DNA from: a virus
Virus record (IMG/VR): IMGVR_UViG_3300043775_001242
Location: 1-54,301 of that record
Reading direction: 5' to 3' (one strand)
Length of the DNA stretch: 54,301 nucleotides
Shown: positions 34,862 to 44,314 of the stretch, piece after piece
How the letters are laid out: the number at the start of each line of letters is the position of its first letter
Numbering within the stretch: the first letter of the stretch is position 1
The notes under the pieces: model-generated
The model's input: only the letters and a program-made list of their open reading frames with translations
Databases searched by the model: none
Told to the model about the DNA's origin: nothing
Program-made: the position numbers and the translations under genes

Positions 34862-34877
34862 AAACTAGGATATTTAA

Positions 34878-35459
34878 ATGGCCGCTGTTAAAAAACTTAA
34901 CACCTCGTACACAATTGACACCACAGATGTTATCATCACAGGCAATTTAACAGTACAAGGTTCACAAACTGCAATCGAAACAACTAACACTACGTTAAAA
35001 GATAATGTTATTGTTCTCAATGATGGTGAAACAGGCGCTGGCGTTACATTAGGTACTGCTGGTATTGCTGTTGCTCGTGGCTCATTAGCCAACGTTGCGT
35101 TACGCTGGAATGAGTCAATTAACAAATGGGAGTTGACCAATGATGGATCGACTTACTCAGTTATAACATCGTCAACCAGTGGTAGCACAATATTAATAGA
35201 TGATTTAGCTCCTGCACTTGGTGGCAATTTAAATACTAATGGCTATACAATTTTAGCAAACGTAGGAAATGTAAAATTTGGTGGTAATATACAAATTAAT
35301 AATACCGCAGTTGCACCAACAGCAGTCGCTGGCGCTACTGTAGTATATGCAGCAACTCCTGGCGCTGGTGCAAGTGGAGTATATGTTGTTAATGGTGAAG
35401 CCGTTAACGAAGAACTAATTACGAAAAAGCGAGCATTTGCTTTTTCAATACTATTATAG
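34878..35459 (+). CDS. Short tail-fibre-type structural protein
   Basis: A 193-aa protein whose first 110 residues (ITGNLTVQGSQTAIETTNTT, IVLNDGETGAG, LRWNESINKWELT) form a module also found in the two giant fibres at 36237 and 47534. The middle has LGGNLNTNGYTI, a motif common in fibre and attachment proteins. It lacks a receptor-binding or chaperone tail, so it may be an accessory or connector fibre. The next gene follows after 10 bases. Confidence 0.68.
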   Translation: MAAVKKLNTSYTIDTTDVIITGNLTVQGSQTAIETTNTTLKDNVIVLNDGETGAGVTLGTAGIAVARGSLANVALRWNESINKWELTNDGSTYSVITSSTSGSTILIDDLAPALGGNLNTNGYTILANVGNVKFGGNIQINNTAVAPTAVAGATVVYAATPGAGASGVYVVNGEAVNEELITKKRAFAFSILL

Positions 35460-35469
35460 GATTAACACA

Positions 35470-35781
35470 ATGGCAATTTCTAACACCTTATTAACAACAG
35501 TGGTATCAAACGTATATGTCAGTTCAGGCAATACTGTAGTATCAGTTATGTACTTTTGCAACACAGATGCTACTGCTAAAACATTTGATTTATATGCAGT
35601 GCCTAGCGGTACAACAACAATTAACAGTGACGTACAAATTTACAAAAGTGTTCAAATACAAAGTAATGATACTTTTGTTGTTGATATGGAAAAAATTGTA
35701 TTAGCCAACGGTGATACATTGCGAGCCGCAGCATCAGCAAATTCAGCAATAACAGCAACAGTTAGTTACGTAGGAATGTAA
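35470..35781 (+). CDS. Small conserved structural protein
   Basis: A 103-aa beta-rich protein (MAISNTLLTTVVSNVYVSSG). The start at ATG 35470 is chosen because AGGA stands upstream and an earlier in-frame ATG at 35437 would lie within the previous gene. The pattern VMYFCNTDATAKTFDLYAVP followed by VDMEKIVLANGDTLRA resembles small beta-sandwich virion proteins of aquatic myoviruses. Role unknown; its place in the fibre operon suggests a tail or fibre component. It abuts the next gene (stop TAA directly before ATG). Confidence 0.68.
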   Translation: MAISNTLLTTVVSNVYVSSGNTVVSVMYFCNTDATAKTFDLYAVPSGTTTINSDVQIYKSVQIQSNDTFVVDMEKIVLANGDTLRAAASANSAITATVSYVGM

Positions 35782-36198
35782 ATGGGACGCTTACTTAAAA
35801 ATACAGTATTTAAAACAGGTAGCTATGCATTAGGTGTGCCAGTTGGATCAAGTTCAATTGGGCCAGATGTGCCAGTTGTAGGGCAAACTCGTTATAATAC
35901 TTCAACAGGCAAATTAGAATTCTATAATAGTAGTGTATGGAACGCAGTAGCTAAAGAAGGCGATGTTACTATTACTAAAGACACCCTAGCTGGTGATAAT
36001 ATAGTTTCTGATTTTACTATGTCTAAAACGTATAATTCTGGACAAGAGGCACAGGTATTGGTATTTTTAAATACTGTATATCAAAATCCTGGCATTAACT
36101 ACACATTCAATGGAACAACAAATATACATTTTACAAGTGTGCCTACTGGTGGCGCAGTTATATTAGTACTACACAATATTGCAAGCACTACAGTATAG
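35782..36198 (+). CDS. Small tail-fibre-related protein
   Basis: A 138-aa protein. PVVGQTRYNTSTGKLEFYNS followed by VWNAV is a fibre module seen in many phage structural proteins, also echoed in the giant fibre at 36237 (IGYIRFNTDNDAVEYWTG). The second half (AQVLVFLNTVYQNPGINYTF) matches a fibre module whose relatives appear near 38400 and 53600 of this window. It is translationally adjacent to the previous gene and probably a virion component. Confidence 0.68.
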   Translation: MGRLLKNTVFKTGSYALGVPVGSSSIGPDVPVVGQTRYNTSTGKLEFYNSSVWNAVAKEGDVTITKDTLAGDNIVSDFTMSKTYNSGQEAQVLVFLNTVYQNPGINYTFNGTTNIHFTSVPTGGAVILVLHNIASTTV

Positions 36199-36210
36199 CC
36201 TGTTCCTTAG

Positions 36211-36217
36211 CTAAATA
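36211..36217 (+). promoter_or_regulatory. Late-promoter-like box before the 1885-aa fibre
   Basis: CTAAATA followed by TTAAAATAGGAG places the box 19 bases before the ATG at 36237 with the ribosome-binding site AGGAG between. Confidence 0.5.
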
Positions 36218-36236
36218 TTAAAATAGGAGTTAGTTA

Positions 36237-39200
36237 ATGGCAATAGGTCGTGTACCCGGGGCAGCACTGTTAGGAAATCTAGATAGACAAGGTCTTGATC
36301 TGGGCTTCACTACCAACAGTGACACATTATTACAGTTAGATTTTACTAACTTTCGTCTTGGTATCAACACGGCATCTCCCCAAGAATCATTAGAAGTTAC
36401 TGGGAACATTCTTGTAACAACCGGCAATATATTAACCTCAGCTAATTTAACATACGATATTGGTGCGACTAATAAATATTGGCGCAATATCTATAGCGGA
36501 AACCTTTATACTAGCAATATTACCAGTACAAATATCACTGGTACGTTAACCACAGCTATACAAACTAATATAACCACAGTAGGTACGTTAGGCAACCTAT
36601 CAGTCACTGGTAATATTGATGCAGGCAATATAATAAGTAATATCACCGGCAATGTAATTGGATCGGCAACTACGGTAACTGCATCAGCACAGCCAAATAT
36701 AACATCACTGGGTATATTAACTGCTCTCGATGTAACAGGTAATGTTGGTGCAGGCAATGTTAGTGGTACATATTTAACTGGTACATTACTAACTCAAGCA
36801 CAACCATACATAACATCAACAGGTATATTAACTGCTCTCGATGTAACAGGTAATGTTGGTGCAGGCAATGTCAGTGGTACATACTTAACAGGTACATTGC
36901 TAACAAGTGCTCAACCAAACATCACAACATTATCCGGTGTTACTAGCATCGGTGCAAGTGGAAGTACAGTATTAACCGGCACACTAGCGACTAATGCACA
37001 ACCTAATGTTACATCTTTAGGTACATTAATATCACTAGACGTAACAGGTAATGTTGGTGCAGGCAATGTTAGTGGTACATATCTAACTGGCACACTATTG
37101 ACGGCCAGCCAAACTAATGTTACATCATTGGGCACATTATCAGCATTAACAGTCAGTGGAAATATCATTGCGCAAAGCTCTATTGTACCAACAAGTAACA
37201 TTGCTGGTAATATTGGTTATGCCGATACATGGTGGAGTGCAGTATACGCTAATACAATTAATGCAACTAATTTAAATGGCACGATACTTACAACTAATCA
37301 ACCTTATATTTCTAATTTAGGAAATATTACAGTTGATAGCATTTCCATTGGTGGAAATATTAGTATTACTGGTAATGTTAACGGAACAGACATTACTGCT
37401 AACACCATAACAGCCAACACAATCACTGGCACATTACTTACAGGCAATCAGCCTAACATAACAAATTTAAGCAACATCTCAGTTGATAGCATTTCTATTA
37501 GTGGAAATTTAGGTATCACAGGAACTACAACAGCCGGCATTATCAATGCTGATGAGATCTATGAAAGTAATATTCGTGTTGTAACTCAAGAAACTACAAT
37601 TACAGTTACTGGTGATGCTACTGGCAGTGGTAATGTTTCAAATATTGCATTAACTTTAGCAGACACTGGTGTTACTGCAGGCACATATGGTGCTGCAGAT
37701 GATGAAACATGGGATAGAATTCCTAAAATTACTGTAGACAGCAAAGGCCGCATTACAAATATTGCTAACATTACTCTTACTCAAGTCGGTAATGTAACCT
37801 TTACTGATACAACTATATCAACAGTGGCTAACTTAACAATAGCACCAACTAATGGTTATATTTTTGCTAATAGTAGTGTCATATCCGACGTTGCTGATCC
37901 AGTTAGCGCACAGGATGTGGTTACATTAAACTATCTAACAACAACATTAAGTGGCGCTGCAAATAGCCTAGTCATTGGTGATAGTCTAGTAAATCTAATA
38001 GATGAAACTAATAATAGTAGATTAGAAATTACCCTTGATTCAGAGTTAATTGCAAATATAACAGCTAATGCATCAACATTTTACAATACTGTTAATATTG
38101 GTAACATATCAATAGTTGATAACACAATTTCATCAAGTGGAAATATATACATCGATGCACAGAATACAGGCATTGTACAAATTGTTGGATCCGATGCACT
38201 GGGCATTCCTGTTGGAAATGTAATTACTCGTCCTCTAAATCCTGAGATAGGGTACATACGTTTTAACACTGACAATGATGCTGTGGAATACTGGACTGGC
38301 ACAGAATGGACATACCCGGGCGCAGCTACAATTACATCAGAAACTGTCTACCCTGATGGACTAACTGCAAGCTATAATTTAACAACCTCGGCTACTCCAG
38401 ACGGGTTGCTAGTTAGTATCAACGGTACAATGCAACAACCATTTACATCATATAATATGTCTGGTAATGTAATAACATTCACAGAAACTCCGCAAGATAC
38501 TGATATTATTGAAATTCGACATATTGTTGCTGGCGCAGTTTCTATAGGATCACTGACCTACGGACCTACGTCTAAAGTAGAATTATCTACTGGTAATGTC
38601 AATATTACCGGTAATTTAATACCAACAGCAAATGTCACATATGATCTGGGTTCTGATTCAATGTGGTGGCGCGACCTGTACATGAGTGGCAGTACTATTC
38701 ATATTGGTGGTGCACTGCTTAAAGTAGTCGACAATGCATTGAGTTTTACTCCTGCGGGTAGCCCTACTCCGATTAATCTAACATCAGATGTTGATCCGAC
38801 TATACTTATTGCAAATACCACGCAGGTCAAAGCAACTGATAACTTTGTAAATGTTTCTATTGCCAGCGCAAACGTAGCGGCATTTAGCAGTGAAGGGTTA
38901 ACCATCACAGGAAATGTTAGTGCAGACTACATTATAGGTGACGGTAGTCAACTAACTGGCTTACCAGCAGGGTATACTGACACAAATGTAGAAGCATACT
39001 TACCATCTTATACAGGAAACATAAGTTCATTAACCACAGCCAACACAGCAATGAAAGGCTATGTTGACGGTATTAGTAGTACTAAAGCTGAGTTAAGCGG
39101 AGCAACATTTACTGGTAACATAACAGTTACAGATAGTATTATGTCAAATTACATTACAGCTAATGTACTTAGGACAACCGATACAACTATAGCACTAGGT

Positions 39201-41894
39201 CCTAATGCCGGTAATACTGACCAAGGTTTATCAGCAATAGCCATTGGGTGGAACGCTGGGGCAAACACACAAAGTTACTATGCAGTAGCCATTGGGCCAC
39301 AGGCAGGACAAACACAACAAGGTGAGTATGCAGTTGCTATTGGTCGTGAATCGGCTAAGACTTCGCAAGGTGCTGACTCAGTTGCGATTGGAAGAATTGC
39401 CGCCCAAACATCACAGGGTACTAAGTCGGTAGCAGTTGGTTTTGGAGCCGCCAGCAATTATCAAAGTAATAATGCAGTGGCCATTGGTAATTCAGCCGGT
39501 GCAACTTACCAAGGCAATTCAGCGGTGGCCATTGGTAATAGCTCTGGGTTACTTTATCAAGGCAATTTAGCAATAGCCATTGGGTACCGTGCTGGGTATT
39601 CATACCAAGCTGCTAACACTATTATTTTAAATGCGACCGGAACTACAATCAACGGAGTAGAAAATCAAACAGATAGTTTCTATGTAAATCCAATTAGAAA
39701 TGCCACCGGAAATGTTGGACTATTGCAATATAATAGTACTACTAAAGAAGTTACATACAGTCTTGACATTGCGGCAAATAGTATTAGTGCTAATACCTAT
39801 ACGTGGGCTAACGGAACTTCAATAATTACCACTTTGTCTTCTGACATAACCACAGCTAACACAGCAATGCAAGGATATGTTGATGCAATAAATTCAACTC
39901 TAACTGCCAATGCCGGAGCACAAGCAGGCACATTAGCAACTATACAAAACAACTATGCACAATTATCGGGTGCAACATTTACTGGCGCCTTGGCCGCACC
40001 AAATATATCTTTAACATCTGCACTGGCTATATCATCTGGTGGTACAGGTGGAACAAGTACTAGTTCTGCATTAAACAACCTATTACCCAGCGGTGAAGTT
40101 AGTGGCTACGTATTAAAAACTGCAGGTGAAGGCAGTTACTATTGGAGTGCAGAAACAGGTGGCGGTAGCGTAGTTGGTACAACTATCAGCACCAGCAGAA
40201 CTTATTTTACTGCTACCTCAGGACAAACTGTATATACCGGAATCACATACACTCCGGGTGCAGGACAGTTACGCATATACATCAATGGTGTTAGACAGTT
40301 TGACAGCGCCTATACTGAAACAAATAGTTCAGCAGTTACGCTATCTACAGGAGTTACTAGCGGAACTGTAGTATTAGCAGAAGTTGACGCATATACAGAT
40401 TATAATGTCTATGCTAATGCAACCTATAGTAGTCCGGTTGGAACAATTAGTTCAACTACAGTTCAAGATGCCCTGGCAGAATTGGACACAGAAAAAGCTG
40501 CACTGGCAGGAGCATCATTCACAGGCAACGTATCAACCAGTGGTAATCTGCGTGTTACTGATACAACACAAAGTACCGGAGAAGGAACCGGCGCACTAGT
40601 AGTCAGTGGTGGTGCAAGTTTTAGTGGAAATGTTTACATCAGCGGTAACTTACAAGTTGCTGGAACTGAAACAATATTTAATGCCAACAATCTAAGTATT
40701 GCTGACTCGCTGATATATCTAGCCGATGACAACTCCGGTGATGTATTAGATATCGGTATCGTAAGTTCGTTTACTAATCCTGGATATCAACACACTGGCT
40801 TTGTGCGTGATGCCACAGACGGCGTTTGGAAACTATTTGCTAATGTAGCAGCAGAACCTACTACAACAATTGACTTTACTAACGCTACTTATAGTAACTT
40901 ACGAATTGGCAACCTAACATCAATTGGCGGAACATTTACAGGTAATGTCGGTGCAGATAACCTAAGTGCTACTAACTTAACCGGAACATTAACAACTGCG
41001 GCCCAGACTAATGTTACTAGTGTTGGTACATTAACTGGTTTAACAGTAAGTGGTGCTCCGGTACCTAATGCTAACGTAAGCGTAAACTTAGGTAGCACAT
41101 CAGCTTGGTGGAGCATACTCTATGCAAATACACATGTTGGTGCCACAGCTACTTTTACGGGTAATATTACAGCCGGCAACGTAAGTGCTACAAATTTAGT
41201 TGGTGCAATTACTTCTAGTCAAGTTACTACTGCACTAGGATTTACTCCTTATAACAGCACAAACCCAAGTGGCTACACAACAAATACAGGTACTGTAACC
41301 AGCATAGCAACAGCAGGTACAGTTAGCGGTCTTACGCTAACCGGCGGCACTATTACAACAAGCGGAACAATTACTCTAGGCGGAACGCTAAGTCTAACGT
41401 CAGGTCAAGTTACTACTGCACTTGGTTACACTCCGTACAACAGTACTAATCCAAATGGTTATATCAGCGCAGTGCCAAACGCAAGCACTCAAGTTTCAAG
41501 TCTTGGTGTAGGCACAGCCGCAAGTGGAACTAGTGGTGAAATACGTGCCACTAACAACATTACTGCTTACTACAGTTCAGACTCACGCTTAAAAGAAAAT
41601 GTGCGTGATATACCCGACGCACTAGCTAAAGTTACAGCTATTGGTGGTAAACTATTCGATTGGACTGATGAATACATTGCCGATCACGGTGGCTTAGATG
41701 ACTACTTTATGCGTAAAGCTGACTTTGGTGTTATAGCACAAGACGTTGAGCAAGTGTTACCCGAAGCAGTGCGCACTAGAGAAGATGGCTACTTGGCTGT
41801 TGACTATGAAAAGATGTGTGCCCTAGCGTTTGCGGCTATTAAAGAACTACAACAACAGGTCCACTTGCTAGAGCAACAAATAAAGGACAAGTAA
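36237..41894 (+). CDS. Giant tail fibre with YadA-like repeats and C-terminal S74 chaperone
   Basis: A 1885-aa fibre. Residues 1-450 are built of Thr/Gly/Asn-rich strand repeats, with long DNA-level repeats at 36718-37100. Residues about 985-1128 hold YadA-head-like AIG...G repeats (SAIAIGWNAG, YAVAIGPQAG, NAVAIGNSAG). Residues 1140-1190 carry the DSFYVNPIRNATGNVG module shared with the next giant fibre. The C-terminus is a peptidase S74 intramolecular chaperone: DSRLKENVRDIP, with Ser1783 the likely self-cleavage residue, then FGVIAQDVEQVLPEAV and a terminal coiled coil. S74 domains fold trimeric fibres and then cut themselves off. It is a probable long tail fibre. Confidence 0.9.
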   Translation: MAIGRVPGAALLGNLDRQGLDLGFTTNSDTLLQLDFTNFRLGINTASPQESLEVTGNILVTTGNILTSANLTYDIGATNKYWRNIYSGNLYTSNITSTNITGTLTTAIQTNITTVGTLGNLSVTGNIDAGNIISNITGNVIGSATTVTASAQPNITSLGILTALDVTGNVGAGNVSGTYLTGTLLTQAQPYITSTGILTALDVTGNVGAGNVSGTYLTGTLLTSAQPNITTLSGVTSIGASGSTVLTGTLATNAQPNVTSLGTLISLDVTGNVGAGNVSGTYLTGTLLTASQTNVTSLGTLSALTVSGNIIAQSSIVPTSNIAGNIGYADTWWSAVYANTINATNLNGTILTTNQPYISNLGNITVDSISIGGNISITGNVNGTDITANTITANTITGTLLTGNQPNITNLSNISVDSISISGNLGITGTTTAGIINADEIYESNIRVVTQETTITVTGDATGSGNVSNIALTLADTGVTAGTYGAADDETWDRIPKITVDSKGRITNIANITLTQVGNVTFTDTTISTVANLTIAPTNGYIFANSSVISDVADPVSAQDVVTLNYLTTTLSGAANSLVIGDSLVNLIDETNNSRLEITLDSELIANITANASTFYNTVNIGNISIVDNTISSSGNIYIDAQNTGIVQIVGSDALGIPVGNVITRPLNPEIGYIRFNTDNDAVEYWTGTEWTYPGAATITSETVYPDGLTASYNLTTSATPDGLLVSINGTMQQPFTSYNMSGNVITFTETPQDTDIIEIRHIVAGAVSIGSLTYGPTSKVELSTGNVNITGNLIPTANVTYDLGSDSMWWRDLYMSGSTIHIGGALLKVVDNALSFTPAGSPTPINLTSDVDPTILIANTTQVKATDNFVNVSIASANVAAFSSEGLTITGNVSADYIIGDGSQLTGLPAGYTDTNVEAYLPSYTGNISSLTTANTAMKGYVDGISSTKAELSGATFTGNITVTDSIMSNYITANVLRTTDTTIALGPNAGNTDQGLSAIAIGWNAGANTQSYYAVAIGPQAGQTQQGEYAVAIGRESAKTSQGADSVAIGRIAAQTSQGTKSVAVGFGAASNYQSNNAVAIGNSAGATYQGNSAVAIGNSSGLLYQGNLAIAIGYRAGYSYQAANTIILNATGTTINGVENQTDSFYVNPIRNATGNVGLLQYNSTTKEVTYSLDIAANSISANTYTWANGTSIITTLSSDITTANTAMQGYVDAINSTLTANAGAQAGTLATIQNNYAQLSGATFTGALAAPNISLTSALAISSGGTGGTSTSSALNNLLPSGEVSGYVLKTAGEGSYYWSAETGGGSVVGTTISTSRTYFTATSGQTVYTGITYTPGAGQLRIYINGVRQFDSAYTETNSSAVTLSTGVTSGTVVLAEVDAYTDYNVYANATYSSPVGTISSTTVQDALAELDTEKAALAGASFTGNVSTSGNLRVTDTTQSTGEGTGALVVSGGASFSGNVYISGNLQVAGTETIFNANNLSIADSLIYLADDNSGDVLDIGIVSSFTNPGYQHTGFVRDATDGVWKLFANVAAEPTTTIDFTNATYSNLRIGNLTSIGGTFTGNVGADNLSATNLTGTLTTAAQTNVTSVGTLTGLTVSGAPVPNANVSVNLGSTSAWWSILYANTHVGATATFTGNITAGNVSATNLVGAITSSQVTTALGFTPYNSTNPSGYTTNTGTVTSIATAGTVSGLTLTGGTITTSGTITLGGTLSLTSGQVTTALGYTPYNSTNPNGYISAVPNASTQVSSLGVGTAASGTSGEIRATNNITAYYSSDSRLKENVRDIPDALAKVTAIGGKLFDWTDEYIADHGGLDDYFMRKADFGVIAQDVEQVLPEAVRTREDGYLAVDYEKMCALAFAAIKELQQQVHLLEQQIKDK
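36706..37100 (+). repeat. Tandem DNA repeats inside the fibre gene
   Basis: A core of GATGTAACAGGTAATGTTGG and the following GTGCAGGCAATG is repeated nearly exactly at about 36730, 36841 and 37039. The offsets of 111 and about 198 bases are whole codon numbers, so repeats encode matching protein segments and could recombine to change fibre length. Confidence 0.75.
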
Positions 41895-41895
41895 C

Positions 41896-42855
41896 ATGCC
41901 CTTACCATCCAGTGGTGCGATATCCTTTAACAACATCAACGTAGAACTTGGCTTAACCGCCACCGCACAGATATCATTAAATGATAGTGCGGTACGAACA
42001 CTATTTGGAGTAAGCAGTGGTGCTATAGCAATGAATGTTGGCTATGGTAAGTCAAATGCGTTCTCGGCAACCATTTCATCAAATCAAACCAATTTGAATT
42101 TAAGAACTTGGGCTTTAGCGAATGGATGGGATGGTTCTACTGCCGCAACAATCACTATCGGTTCGGGAGTTTGGATTTATTCCACTTCCACAGGAACTCC
42201 TGCATTAACCACCGGAAGTTTTCCGGGCGGCTTAACTATCATTAACAATGGATTTATTGCTGGAATGGGTGGTGCAGCTGGCGATATGTCATTACCTGCT
42301 ACTGGTTTTGCCGGTGGAAATGCCATAAGCCTTGGTTCAAACGTGACAATAAATAATACGAATGCTTCTGCTTATATTGGCGGTGGTGGTGGTGGCGGGG
42401 GCAGTTGGCAAGGTGGTGGCGGTGCTGGCGGCGGTAACGCGGGTAGCGGCGGCCCCGTAGGTGGTGGCGTCGGCTCTGCCGGTGGAAATGCAACAGGTGG
42501 AGCAAATGGCGGCAAAGGCGGCGGCGCTGGCGGGGGTGGCGGTGGATACAGTGGTTCAGGCAAATCTACCTATATGTATCCCGGCGGTGGCGGTGGCCGT
42601 ATATTTCCCGGCTCCGGTGGTGCTGGTGGCACTCCTGGTGGTGGTGCTGGTGGTAGCGCAAATGCCGGTGGGGGCAATCGCACCGTTACAACTGGTCCAT
42701 GCGGCGGTGGTGGCGGCGGCTGGGGGGCGGCAGGCGGCATTGGCCTTGCTGGAAATTATGCCGGTGGAGCAGGTGGCAAAGCAGTCGCGCTTAATGGATA
42801 CACTGTTACTTGGACAAGCGGTAATACAACTCGTGTTTATGGGGCTGTATCATGA
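41896..42855 (+). CDS. Glycine-rich tail fibre adhesin (gp38-like polyglycine type)
   Basis: A 319-aa protein. The N-terminus (LPSSGAISFNNINVELGL) is a conserved fibre-tip opening found in aquatic phage tail proteins. Residues about 160-300 are extraordinarily glycine-rich (YIGGGGGGGGSWQGGGGAGG), with Gly runs broken by variable Ser, Asn and Pro. This matches the polyglycine-II sandwich seen in T-even-type gp38 adhesins that recognise receptors through loops between glycine runs. It lies one base after the stop of the giant fibre, so it may cap that fibre. The Gly block raises local GC well above its neighbours. Confidence 0.8.
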   Translation: MPLPSSGAISFNNINVELGLTATAQISLNDSAVRTLFGVSSGAIAMNVGYGKSNAFSATISSNQTNLNLRTWALANGWDGSTAATITIGSGVWIYSTSTGTPALTTGSFPGGLTIINNGFIAGMGGAAGDMSLPATGFAGGNAISLGSNVTINNTNASAYIGGGGGGGGSWQGGGGAGGGNAGSGGPVGGGVGSAGGNATGGANGGKGGGAGGGGGGYSGSGKSTYMYPGGGGGRIFPGSGGAGGTPGGGAGGSANAGGGNRTVTTGPCGGGGGGWGAAGGIGLAGNYAGGAGGKAVALNGYTVTWTSGNTTRVYGAVS

Positions 42856-43460
42856 GAACTGTAAATTTAGATCTAATTAAATTAGCTGATGTTGAAATTT
42901 GCCAAGAAGGTTTGGATTTTTTTAATGGTAAAAATTCATTAAATGAGCCGTTGGCTGGGAAAAAAGATAATGAGGTTTTAAATATAGCTTTAGAAACAGA
43001 GGACCAAGAAGCGTTGAAATGGTGGGAAAGTTTATTTAATTCAACCCATGCTTGGGATTATTGGAATGAAAGTTATGCTGTAAACCATTATTTTATTTAC
43101 AACCAAGTATTGGAAATTGAACAAAAATTTAATACTTTAAATGAAGCAAAAGAAAATCAAAAAATCATTTATGAATCTATATTTGAAAAATACAAAAAAA
43201 TGACTTCAGTCGCTTTGGTAAAATATCATGAAAATAATGATGTTGAATGGTGCGGCGTTGATTCAATAGAAACGTATGAAAATGATGGAGTTTTTCAAGT
43301 GTTTAATTATTGGACTGGCACACATATTCAAGCCAATTCAAAAATTGAAGCAATTGAAATTATTAACAACATAGTCAGTGAAAATATATTTAAGCCATCA
43401 ATTTTTGCTTGTTTTATAAATCAAAATCAAATTTCATCAAATGTAAAATTGATACAATGA
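42852..43460 (+). CDS. Hypothetical acidic protein after the adhesin, possible fibre chaperone
   Basis: A 202-aa protein I do not recognise. It overlaps the adhesin stop (ATGA) and is overlapped by the next start (ATGA), so the three are co-translated. It is rich in Glu, Asn, Lys and Trp/Tyr (KWWESLFNSTHAWDYWNESY) and probably soluble and cytoplasmic. A role as assembly chaperone for the adjacent adhesin is inferred from place alone. The DNA is clearly AT-richer than the fibre genes and uses many AAA/TTT/ATT codons, suggesting transfer from a different source. Confidence 0.6.
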   Translation: MRTVNLDLIKLADVEICQEGLDFFNGKNSLNEPLAGKKDNEVLNIALETEDQEALKWWESLFNSTHAWDYWNESYAVNHYFIYNQVLEIEQKFNTLNEAKENQKIIYESIFEKYKKMTSVALVKYHENNDVEWCGVDSIETYENDGVFQVFNYWTGTHIQANSKIEAIEIINNIVSENIFKPSIFACFINQNQISSNVKLIQ

Positions 43461-44314
43461 ATTTCATTTCACAATTTTTTTTAACCAATAAAAACAACCC
43501 ATGTTTTATTGATAAAAATGGGGCATATTCAAGTGATGAAATTTTTTTATCAATTAAAAAATTTGCCAGTTATTTAAAATTTTTAAATATCCAAAAGGGC
43601 GATTTTATTATTATAAAACTGCCTGATACGGCTTTTTTACCGATTGCTATATTTGGTTCAATGTGGATTGGTGCCATCCCAGTTTTAGTAGGTTCGGGGA
43701 AATGTGGCGTTGAGCATAATTTTAATACTTTAAATCAAGCCAAAAAAAAATTTGAAAATTCTTTAATCATTGCAAATGAAATAGATTATTCAAATTTCAA
43801 GCCAATTGAAACTCAATTAGATTTTGAGCAAGATTTAGAATGTATCGTTTTTCATACATCAGGCAGAACAGGCGCCCCAAAATTCATTTCGCATACGCCA
43901 AAAACATTGTTAAATGTGGGCGAATATATGGGGGATTTGCTTTTGGATACAAATGATAGAAGTTTATTTTGTGCGGAAAAAATAACACACGCATACGGTT
44001 TTGCATTATCAATTTGTGTTGCATTAAAAAATGATATAACCGCAATTTTATTGGATGCTAGTCCATCAAAATTAAATTTATGCCATTATATAAACACATA
44101 TAAGCCAAGTATTTTTGCTGGAACTCCGCGTCATTTTGAATTTATTAAAGATGAGGAATTCACAGGCGTAAGGTTGGCAGTCAATGCTGGCTTTGCACCG
44201 ATTAATCAATTAAAAGGTGCGGCCTTTCTTAATGGGGAAGGCTCCACAGAAACATTGGGGTTTTATAAAGCAAATGGAATACCATTGAAATATGATAATA
44301 TAATTGCTACATAA
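43457..44314 (+). CDS. Truncated adenylate-forming (ANL superfamily) enzyme
   Basis: A 285-aa acyl-CoA-synthetase-like protein. The start is ATG 43457, overlapping the previous stop. HTSGRTGAPKFISH (from residue 133) matches the ANL P-loop core motif (TSGTTGxPK), FAGTPRHFEFIK matches the following conserved region, and NGEGSTETLGF (259-269) corresponds to the YGxTE adenylate-binding motif. A full ANL enzyme has 500 or more residues with a C-terminal lid domain that is absent here; this copy stops just after the YGxTE region. It might be a minimal adenylating enzyme or a decayed one. DNA is unusually AT-rich. An enzyme of this class in a fibre locus is unexpected. Confidence 0.78.
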   Translation: MNFISQFFLTNKNNPCFIDKNGAYSSDEIFLSIKKFASYLKFLNIQKGDFIIIKLPDTAFLPIAIFGSMWIGAIPVLVGSGKCGVEHNFNTLNQAKKKFENSLIIANEIDYSNFKPIETQLDFEQDLECIVFHTSGRTGAPKFISHTPKTLLNVGEYMGDLLLDTNDRSLFCAEKITHAYGFALSICVALKNDITAILLDASPSKLNLCHYINTYKPSIFAGTPRHFEFIKDEEFTGVRLAVNAGFAPINQLKGAAFLNGEGSTETLGFYKANGIPLKYDNIIAT

